Notes under the pieces: generated by a model
Told to the model about the DNA's origin: nothing
Seen by the model: only the letters and a program-made list of their open reading frames with translations
Databases searched by the model: none
Program-made: the position numbers and the translations under genes
Shown: positions 15,008 to 21,120 of the stretch, one piece after another
Layout of the letters: every line of letters starts with the position of its first letter
How positions within the stretch are numbered: position 1 is the stretch's first letter
From: H2-BAC3 sp045863035
GTDB lineage: Bacteria; Bacteroidota; Ignavibacteria; Ignavibacteriales; Ignavibacteriaceae
Reading direction: 5' to 3'
NCBI GenBank assembly: GCA_045863035.1
Contig: BTUV01000050.1
Location: 1-21,120, forward strand
DNA length: 21,120 nucleotides

Positions 15008-15847
15008 TTACGTTGTTTTTAAAACTTTCACTTCGATCATCGACTGCATAAACAGAGCAAACTTGTTAATGTTAGAAACGCGCACTCTCTTGTTGAGCAA
15101 CGTACTAACCTTGCTGGAGCGGATTTTCTCGAAAAGTTTGACATAGTATAAATATGCTGAATAAACACCCATCCTTACACCGGGTGTAAGTTTTTTAATC
15201 CCGCTCAGAGCAAGCGCAAACTCATGCTCAACCTCAGTTTCAAGTTTTGCTTTATTGATTTCATCAATACCTTCTGAACTATTAACCCCGGGGAGGTAAA
15301 TTCTGCCGCGTTCTTCAATGTCACTTTTCATGTCCCGCAGAAAGTTCACCTTCTGAAACGCAGAACCTAATGCCCGCGCCGGTTCAAGTAGCGCATCAAA
15401 CTGCTGCTGATCTCCATCAACAAAAACCTTCAGACACATTAACCCGACTACTTCAGCAGAGCCGTATATATAGTCATCATAGCCCTGCTTTTCATAATAA
15501 CTGTTGGAAAGATCCATTTCCATACTGTCAAGAAATGCTGTTATATATTTATGATCAATGCTGTACTCATTCACCACCTTCTGAAAAGCATGAAGTACCG
15601 GATTAAGCGATATCCTGTCCGCAATGGCGCTAAACGTGTCACGCCTGAAACGATCAAGCAGCTCCTGTTTGTTATAATCATGAAACGTATCAACAATTTC
15701 ATCAGCCAGGCGGACAAACGCATATATACCATAAACAGGGTCACGGTATTTAGGCGCAAACGCCATGATGCCCATCGAAAATGATGTGCTGTATTTGTTC
15801 GTAATGATCTTACTTATACTGTAAGCTGTGTTATGATAAAGGTCCAT
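15008..15847 (-). CDS. crtB: Phytoene synthase CrtB, 279 aa
   Basis: Condenses two geranylgeranyl diphosphates to phytoene, the first committed step of C40 carotenoid synthesis. The two Asp-rich Mg-binding motifs are present: ADEIVD (Asp49, Asp53) and NFLRDMKSD (Asp172, Asp176), the latter followed by ERGRIYLP, which is characteristic of phytoene rather than squalene synthases. YGSAEVVGLM (128-137) fits the substrate-binding helix. The length matches the family. Its ATG at 15847 lies inside the end of crtI, an overlap of 17 nt, so the two are translated from one mRNA and probably coupled. A C30 (dehydrosqualene) product cannot be excluded from sequence alone. The stop is followed at once by a heptad array. 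Confidence 0.9.
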   Translation of the reverse strand: MDLYHNTAYSISKIITNKYSTSFSMGIMAFAPKYRDPVYGIYAFVRLADEIVDTFHDYNKQELLDRFRRDTFSAIADRISLNPVLHAFQKVVNEYSIDHKYITAFLDSMEMDLSNSYYEKQGYDDYIYGSAEVVGLMCLKVFVDGDQQQFDALLEPARALGSAFQKVNFLRDMKSDIEERGRIYLPGVNSSEGIDEINKAKLETEVEHEFALALSGIKKLTPGVRMGVYSAYLYYVKLFEKIRSSKVSTLLNKRVRVSNINKFALFMQSMIEVKVLKTT

Positions 15848-17309
15848 GATCTTCCTCGATTCTTTCAGTTACTAATTTTGAGCTGATAATTACCATCGGG
15901 AGCCCGGTGCCCGGAGTAGTTGAGGCACCAACATAATAGAGATTATTAAATTCTTCGTCTTTGTTGCGCGGACGGAACGCCCCAACCTGCATCATACCGT
16001 GAGCAAGTCCGAGTCCTGAACCTTTATAGAGGTTAAACATTTTTCCCCAGTCCGCCGGATCATAAATTGTTTTTGTCACGATGTTTGCGCTGATATCATA
16101 TCCAACACGACTGCTCAGGTCATCAATGATATTTTGCGCCAGTTCTTCGCGGTCGCTCCAGTCACTCTTAAAACGAAGATCGGGGACCGGACAGAGGATA
16201 AAAATATTTTCGTGTCCTTCCGGTGCGCAGTCAGGGAACGACTTTGATGATACATTCACATAATAATACGGCTTCTGCGGACTAATCGAAGATGTGAATA
16301 TCGTATCAGCATAGCCCTTAAAATTATTTCCCAGAAAATAATTATGATGTTCAAGATTGTCAATCTTTCCTTTTACACCGAGATAGATGGTAAAGGGAGC
16401 AAGAGTCCAGTCCATGTTATCAAGTTTCTGCTCATTCCATTTTTCGCGCTTTAGCACCTGACCGCGGAACGATGCAGCATCGGAGTTGGATATATATACA
16501 TCCGCTTCCCACACAGTACCGGTGTTATCTTTTACGCCCGTTACTTTACCGTTAGCTGAAAGTACCTCTGCCACTTCTGTATTAAGCACAAGATTAACCT
16601 TCCGCTCACGAAGCAGTTTTACCAGTTCTTCAACCATGCGATACATTCCCCCTTCAACTTTCCAGTAGCCGTTATGGCGCATCTCTGTGTAATTAAGCAG
16701 TGAGTAAATCGCAGGCGTCTGAAACGGTGTTGAGCCGAGAAAAAATGCAACCAGCGAAAAGATTACTTTTACTTCTTCTGAGTAAAACGTTTCATCCACT
16801 TCTTTCCACATTGAGCGAAAAAGATATGGGAGATGTTTTAGCGGCACACCGGTAAGGGAAAGAAGATAACCCGGTACGCTGTTAAAATTTGATTTGACCA
16901 CCTTGCCTTCGGTATCGTGAAAAAACTCACCGGCGCGTTTGAGGTATTTGTCAGCTTTTGCGGCGAGGTCAGGTTCAAGACCTTTAAATTCTTCCTCCAG
17001 TTTTTTAAGATCTTTAAATATCCGGAAGGGCTTTTTTCTGTTTTCGAAATAGACATTATAAATCGGGTCAAGTTCGGTAAGGGTGAGCGGGTTTTTTACC
17101 CCGCTTGAGCTGAAAAGCTCATCCATCTCGTAAGTCATGCTCATAAAAGAGGGACCCACATCAAAGGTGAAGCCATCCTTCTGAAGACGATTAAGCCGGC
17201 CGCCCGGAGATGAGTGTTTCTCCAGAATAGTGACCTCGTGCCCCTTTGAAGAGAGCCGCAAAGCCAGTGACAGACCACCTAAACCTGAACCTATTATTAA
17301 AAACTTCAT
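15831..17309 (-). CDS. crtI: CrtI-type phytoene desaturase, 492 aa
   Basis: FAD-dependent carotene desaturase acting on the phytoene made by CrtB, towards lycopene or a related polyene. The N-terminus has the dinucleotide-binding motif IGSGLGGLSLALRL (6-19), an acidic end of beta2 (LEKHSSPGGR) and the FDVGPSF signature at about 50-56. The C-terminal FAD motif LYYVGASTTPGTGLP (about 457-471) is standard for the CrtI/CrtN family. The ATG at 17309 gives the complete Rossmann fold. It is the first gene of the pair and overlaps crtB by 17 nt. The number of desaturation steps, or a role as CrtD/CrtN instead, cannot be settled here. No cyclase, hydroxylase or other crt gene lies in the window. Confidence 0.9.
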   Translation of the reverse strand: MKFLIIGSGLGGLSLALRLSSKGHEVTILEKHSSPGGRLNRLQKDGFTFDVGPSFMSMTYEMDELFSSSGVKNPLTLTELDPIYNVYFENRKKPFRIFKDLKKLEEEFKGLEPDLAAKADKYLKRAGEFFHDTEGKVVKSNFNSVPGYLLSLTGVPLKHLPYLFRSMWKEVDETFYSEEVKVIFSLVAFFLGSTPFQTPAIYSLLNYTEMRHNGYWKVEGGMYRMVEELVKLLRERKVNLVLNTEVAEVLSANGKVTGVKDNTGTVWEADVYISNSDAASFRGQVLKREKWNEQKLDNMDWTLAPFTIYLGVKGKIDNLEHHNYFLGNNFKGYADTIFTSSISPQKPYYYVNVSSKSFPDCAPEGHENIFILCPVPDLRFKSDWSDREELAQNIIDDLSSRVGYDISANIVTKTIYDPADWGKMFNLYKGSGLGLAHGMMQVGAFRPRNKDEEFNNLYYVGASTTPGTGLPMVIISSKLVTERIEEDHGPLS

Positions 17310-18033
17310 TTTCTCACTTTTGAAAAACTATACTACAAAAACCCCTCTCACCTCTTTTTAGTTCCGGCGCATTGCCTTCTGAAAGTTAAGATTTCTCAAA
17401 ACCGGCGGTAAATTCATCTGGAGCGCAGTTACTCTCCACAAAATATCATCCATTCTCAAACTTCGTCTTATCGCCGGAGTTACTGTCTGCCAGAAGGCGA
17501 ACGTCCCGGTTCATCCGCCGATAAACCATAGTGTAGCCCTTCTGTGATGTAGATATTCTCATCATTAAGACATTTGAACTGTAAAAGATTTCCACACATA
17601 GCGATGTTGCCCGCGGAACAAACCACCACGGCGGGAATCCCGCGCGATAACAGGAACCCATTTACTCTCTTCCGGAATGGAGACGAACAACTCTCTTTAT
17701 ATATATAACCTCAGACCGGCGGCGCGAGTGTTTATATATTCATCACCCTGCCCGCGAACAAAGTTATTAGTTATAACTATAGCTTTGACCAATATTTACA
17801 GTGCTTTCCTGATTCCAAGAAAAATTAGTGAAGCTTTCAAAAACAGAATTCTTATCTGCCCGGCGCGGCGTCATTTTTGGCGGAAAAATGAAGTTTCTGT
17901 TTAAGAAAATGACGATTAAGCGCTAAATCAGATGTTTTTTTCAACACATTTCTCTCTGGCACGCTGTTTGAATCCTGCCTTTACAATAAAAATTTTTTTA
18001 CGGCAGCTGCGCTGACCTAATGAAAGAAAACCG
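17310..18033. other. Spacer between divergent crtI and cytochrome genes
   Basis: 724 bp. I see no confident gene. Positions 17446-17661 (minus) form a 71-codon open frame rich in rare residues and without a family match. The overlapping minus frame reads open through PAVVVCSAGNIAMCGNLLQ to HYGLSADEPGRSPS, which looks at least as protein-like. The region is richer in GC than the rest of the spacer and carries the near-palindrome GCGGGAATCCCGC near 17632. It could be a decayed gene or a dispersed repeat. The outer parts should hold promoters for both flanking operons. Confidence 0.4.
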
Positions 18034-19386
18034 ATGTTAAAAAAAGCTATTCTCCCGCTAATCACACTTTGTCTGATGGCCATCATTTCAGCAGGATGCG
18101 AGACAGAAAAAATAGGAAATTCAGCAAATCCGGAACCTCCGTCAGCAGTTGCAAGCTGCGAAGGATGTCATACAAATTATGACTATCTAAAACAGGTTCA
18201 TTCTCCTGACACAGCAGCACCCGGCGGTGGTTGCGGAGGAGAAATACCCCACATAGAACCTTATGACAGAGTTTATATGGGCGGTGCCGGTTATACCGCA
18301 TTTAAGGCCTCAACGCACGGGCAGCTTCCCTGCATCGGGTGTCATGGCGGCAATGATAAGACCGCTGACAAAAAACTCGCTCATTCCGGAAATTTTCTCA
18401 GGCATCCTTCTTTAAAAGCCGAAGAGAAATGCGCCGGATGCCATGCTGACATTGTAGCAAGAACAAAAAATTCATTGCACGAACAGGGCTGGGGTCAGAA
18501 AGCAATGGTTTACGGGCGGTCAGGGTTAAGCAGCTTTAACGAGCTTACAGATATGATGAAAATGGGTTATGACAAGAATTGTGCAAAATGCCACGGAACC
18601 TGCGGTGACTGCCACATTAACAGACCCAAAGCCGGCGGCGGCGGGCTTCTTAATGGTCATAATTTCAAAAAGACACCGGATATGACTGATAATTGCGTTG
18701 CCTGTCATACCAGCCGGGGCGGTCATGCTTATCTTGGTATTGGCCCCAACACCGTCCCCGATGTTCACCTCACCAAACAGGGCTTCACCTGTATGAGCTG
18801 CCACAGCAAAAATGAAATTCACGGTGATGGCGTCACTTATAACCAGAGATATAAAATGGCTCTTATGCCTTCATGCGATGATTGCCATACCAGTATGAAT
18901 AACGCCAATATGTATCACAGTGTTCACATCACCAGTTTTAACTGCAACACCTGTCACTCGCAGGACTATAACAACTGCGGCAGTTGTCATATCGGCGGTG
19001 AAGGCGCGCGGGTAGTTTCACACATGAAGTTTAAGATTGGAATGAATCCCATACAATCAATAAAACCTTTTAAGATGGCAACATTAAGACAGTCTTTGTC
19101 CGCGCCTGACAGTTGGAAGGAGTATGGCACAGCCACACTTACCAACTTTAACAGTCAGCCGACATATAAATACAGCACGCCTCACAACATCCTTCGCTGG
19201 ACCAGCCGCACCAAGGTTGATGCCGGTAAGGCCTGTTATGATAACTGTCATATAATAAAAGAAGGCACAACTTTCAGAAATAAACAACTCTACCTGTTCC
19301 AGTCCGATCTGGAGTCATGGGAAGTTCCGGCTAACACCAGCATAGTCGTTGACGGAAAATTACCGGCAAGCTGGGGACTGAATTAG
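18034..19386 (+). CDS. Multihaem cytochrome c lipoprotein, 10 CXXCH plus one CX3CH, 450 aa
   Basis: Exported electron-transfer protein. It has a lipoprotein signal peptide with lipobox ISAGC (Cys22), so it should be anchored in a membrane facing the periplasm or cell surface. Ten canonical haem-c motifs begin at Cys42, 100, 133, 183, 190, 221, 253, 281, 304 and 315. CAKCHGTCGDCH packs two motifs only two residues apart. An eleventh site, CYDNCH at 401, has three residues between the cysteines. Extra histidines (for example His56, 73, 95, 123, 149, 298) can supply distal ligands. I cannot match it to a named reductase family. It is followed after 40 bp by a double-rhodanese lipoprotein gene on the same strand, which suggests sulphur chemistry or a shared respiratory role. 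The ATG at 18034 has GAAAG nearby and gives a good signal peptide. Confidence 0.93.
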   Translation: MLKKAILPLITLCLMAIISAGCETEKIGNSANPEPPSAVASCEGCHTNYDYLKQVHSPDTAAPGGGCGGEIPHIEPYDRVYMGGAGYTAFKASTHGQLPCIGCHGGNDKTADKKLAHSGNFLRHPSLKAEEKCAGCHADIVARTKNSLHEQGWGQKAMVYGRSGLSSFNELTDMMKMGYDKNCAKCHGTCGDCHINRPKAGGGGLLNGHNFKKTPDMTDNCVACHTSRGGHAYLGIGPNTVPDVHLTKQGFTCMSCHSKNEIHGDGVTYNQRYKMALMPSCDDCHTSMNNANMYHSVHITSFNCNTCHSQDYNNCGSCHIGGEGARVVSHMKFKIGMNPIQSIKPFKMATLRQSLSAPDSWKEYGTATLTNFNSQPTYKYSTPHNILRWTSRTKVDAGKACYDNCHIIKEGTTFRNKQLYLFQSDLESWEVPANTSIVVDGKLPASWGLN

Positions 19387-19426
19387 TAGAATTATCGTTA
19401 ATATATATACACAGAGAGAAATACAA

Positions 19427-20422
19427 ATGAAAACGTTCCATAAATATCTGTTCCTGTTCATCCTCCCGATGCTCTTCATCACTGCATGTTCAGATGACAG
19501 TACAACCAATCCACCACCGGCAACGGTAAATGAAGCCGAAGTGCTTGCTACGTATCTTGAAGCAAACGGCGATTTTGTTAACACCCTGGCTCCCGCAATG
19601 ATCACCGCTGATGATGTAAGAACTTATCAGCTTACCAAACCTGATAAAATTCACATCATTGATATTCGTCCGGCAACAAACTTCGCGAAGGGTCATATTG
19701 AAGGCGCAGTTAATAAACCTCTGACAGACGTTCTGACTTACATGAAATCAATTAACCCGGCTTCATACGAAAAAATTGCTTTTGTTTGTTTCTCAGGACA
19801 AACGGCAGGTTATGCAGTAGCTCTTCTCCGCTTAGCAGGATACAACAATGTTTTTGATCTGAAGTTCGGCATGTCTGCATGGAACGATTCAGTTGAAAAC
19901 GTCTGGAAACCAAACGTTGGAAACAACTATGCCGGCTTTGTAACCGATATTACCGCAAAAGCTGCTGTTGGCTCACTCCCGACACTCACCACCGGTAAGA
20001 CAACCGGTAAGGAAATCCTTGATGCTCGTATTGCCCAGCTTCTTTCAGTAACCGACCCTTTCGGTGAGATAAAAGTTTCCTGGCAGGCCGTTACCGCTAA
20101 CCTGACCAATTACTATATCATTAACTATTGGCCTCAGGCACATTATGATATGGGACATCTCCCGGGTGCAATCCAATATACACCAAAAGTTGATCTTAAA
20201 CTTGCAACCAATCTGAAAACGCTTCCGACCAACAAGCCAATTGCACTTTACTGCTATACCGGTCAGACCAGCGCTCAGGTTGTAACCTATTTGAAACTTC
20301 TCGGATATGATGCAAAGTCACTTCTGTACGGAGTAAGTACGATGAACTATAATCTGCTTACCAGTAATAACCTGACCACATGGAAAGATACAGAATGCAA
20401 ATATTATCCGGTAGTTAAATAA
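19427..20422 (+). CDS. Tandem rhodanese-domain lipoprotein, 331 aa
   Basis: Exported lipoprotein (lipobox FITAC, Cys21) with two rhodanese-like domains. Domain 1, about 60-160, has the DIRP...FAKGHIEGA motif (Asp79, Arg81, His90) and active-site loop CFSGQTA with Cys121. Domain 2, about 195-315, has loop CYTGQTS with Cys276 and the strand YDMGHLPGA, but the usual Asp-x-Arg is replaced in INYWPQ, so its fold is kept while part of its conserved signature is lost. Rhodaneses carry sulfane sulphur as a cysteine persulphide; here that would occur outside the cytoplasm. ATG 19427 is preceded by GAGAGA. It lies 40 bp after the multihaem cytochrome and a strong terminator follows, so the two genes probably form one operon. 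A role in sulphur-compound respiration or detoxification is inference. Confidence 0.9.
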   Translation: MKTFHKYLFLFILPMLFITACSDDSTTNPPPATVNEAEVLATYLEANGDFVNTLAPAMITADDVRTYQLTKPDKIHIIDIRPATNFAKGHIEGAVNKPLTDVLTYMKSINPASYEKIAFVCFSGQTAGYAVALLRLAGYNNVFDLKFGMSAWNDSVENVWKPNVGNNYAGFVTDITAKAAVGSLPTLTTGKTTGKEILDARIAQLLSVTDPFGEIKVSWQAVTANLTNYYIINYWPQAHYDMGHLPGAIQYTPKVDLKLATNLKTLPTNKPIALYCYTGQTSAQVVTYLKLLGYDAKSLLYGVSTMNYNLLTSNNLTTWKDTECKYYPVVK

Positions 20423-20449
20423 CACGTCCCAAGGACCTCAGTTAATGAG

Positions 20450-20478
20450 AGCCGGCGCCTGTAGCGCCGGCTTTTTTT
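20450..20478 (+). terminator. Rho-independent terminator of the cytochrome-rhodanese operon
   Basis: A 9-bp perfect GC-rich stem, AGCCGGCGC (20450-20458) with GCGCCGGCT (20464-20472), has a 5-nt loop and is followed by a run of seven T. It starts 27 bp past the rhodanese stop codon. Confidence 0.93.
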
Positions 20479-20583
20479 ATATATGAGCAGTTGCTGAAGG
20501 AATTCAAAGGCAGAAAGGACATAAACTGCAGAAAGGACAGGATGACACTTCTGCAAAATCAATACCCCGGAGTGAATTAATTT

Positions 20584-20664
20584 TTAATTTTTTTTGACTT
20601 CTGCCATAATCTGACTAAGTCGTAAAAACATGAGAATGCATCTTAAAAACACAGATTTTTTCAT
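20584..20664 (-). pseudogene. Orphan signal-peptide-like gene start (26 codons) in element B
   Basis: An ATG-to-TAA frame of 26 codons that begins MKKSVFLR and runs through a hydrophobic stretch to SQIMAEVKKN. It corresponds to the leader in element A; the shared codons spell KKS.FL, IL, FL, LSQIMAEV. No downstream gene follows. Confidence 0.45.
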
Positions 20665-20875
20665 AATTAGTCATACTAATATTAGTGGTAAATTAAATAA
20701 ATTTCCGATATAAGTACAATGTTACAGTAGCAAAGCCCCCGCTTCCAATTTACAATGAACAATGTATAATTTTTTAAGCCCCCTCTTTCCAATACAGAAC
20801 CCGGCAAACACAAATTTAAATTCTGCAAGAGAATATATTCAGTTAAAACTTACTCTGTCAGGAGAGAGGGGGTTT
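20596..20875 (-). repeat. Dispersed element, copy B (280 bp), inverted relative to copy A
   Basis: The flank at 20596-20775 is the reverse complement of copy A's flank at about 87 % identity by hand count. The core at 20776-20875 is 100 bp, bounded by AAGCCCCCTCT (20776-20786) and AGAGGGGG (20865-20872). Unlike the flank, the core reads in the same direction as in copy A. Within the flank, AAGCCCCCGCTTCCAA near 20733 echoes the core boundary. Confidence 0.88.
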
Positions 20876-21120
20876 GGGGGTGAGTCTTGTTATTGCGAAC
20901 ATGCGGCTTACTGTTAGTTTTAACTAAACTTCCGATCAGGAGAAACCTTAAAAGATAGTTTTGTTTTGTAATTTGTAAACTTTCACATCAAAAGTGTAAG
21001 TGATGATTACGAAGAAAAGTATTTTTGTGTTGTTTGTTGCCGAATATAGGCAGAGGCAATTAATAATTTAAGGTAAAGAGTGAAAAATAAATTAAGGAAC
21101 AAGTAAGAATATTTGAATTG
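20876..21120. other. Spacer at window end, no gene seen
   Basis: AT-rich DNA containing the inverted repeat TTAGTT-TT-AACTAA near 20915-20928. No ORF with coding character is visible before the window ends. Confidence 0.4.

Noticed and set aside
17677..17904. 75-codon ORF upstream of the cytochrome gene
   Set aside because: Odd composition, no ribosome binding site, no family features and position in a probable promoter region.
10035..20595. Composite transposon bounded by elements A and B
   Set aside because: No transposase gene, no target-site duplication that I can see, and the cargo consists of ordinary chromosomal operons.

Overview
The window looks like chromosome from a Bacteroidota/Chlorobi-group bacterium, most probably an Ignavibacteria-like lineage. 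The reasons are a secreted protease ending in a type IX secretion (T9SS) sorting domain with the YPNPFNP signature, poor Shine-Dalgarno sequences, moderate GC genes separated by AT-rich spacers, and a respiratory multihaem cytochrome beside carotenoid genes. This assignment is inference; no rRNA or marker gene is present. There is no phage, plasmid, CRISPR or transposase gene.

Layout. Positions 57-4759 hold five minus-strand genes: an unrecognised 325-aa protein, a 712-aa protein that joins a Lon-protease-like domain through one membrane segment to a VCBS/FG-GAP-like exported domain, an OB-fold-like lipoprotein, and a small membrane protein with its own terminator. Positions 5296-7194 carry an orphan soluble three-PAS histidine kinase, which converges on a tRNA-Lys(CUU) gene across a shared hairpin. 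Positions 7360-9381 hold two near-identical 144-bp units that duplicate the upstream region and first codons of the next gene, a GT-C-like polytopic membrane protein. Positions 9382-10221 are gene-free and repeat-rich. Positions 10222-14284 carry a T9SS-sorted trypsin-like protease behind a VanX-type D-Ala-D-Ala dipeptidase; the dipeptidase seems to lack a standard start codon. Positions 14359-14843 are a degenerate 7-bp minisatellite. Positions 15008-17309 are overlapping crtI and crtB. Positions 18034-20422 are a probable two-gene operon of exported lipoproteins, a ten- or eleven-haem cytochrome c and a double-rhodanese protein, closed by a strong terminator. The remainder is repeat-rich spacer.

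The most unusual content is the spacer DNA. Nearly every long spacer contains arrays with a strict 7-bp period but several unrelated-looking unit sequences (for example CTAATCA, GAATTAT, GATTAGT, TAAGAAT, ACTTCAT, TTCTTGG). Four of these arrays begin at, or include, the stop codon of a gene. A second layer is a roughly 280-bp element present twice in inverted orientation, 10.5 kb apart. Its 100-bp core, bounded by 11-bp inverted repeats, lies in the opposite orientation relative to its flank in the two copies, and the flank ends in a signal-peptide-like gene start with no gene behind it. Together with the 144-bp units, this suggests a genome in which gene starts and heptad arrays are copied and rearranged in spacers.
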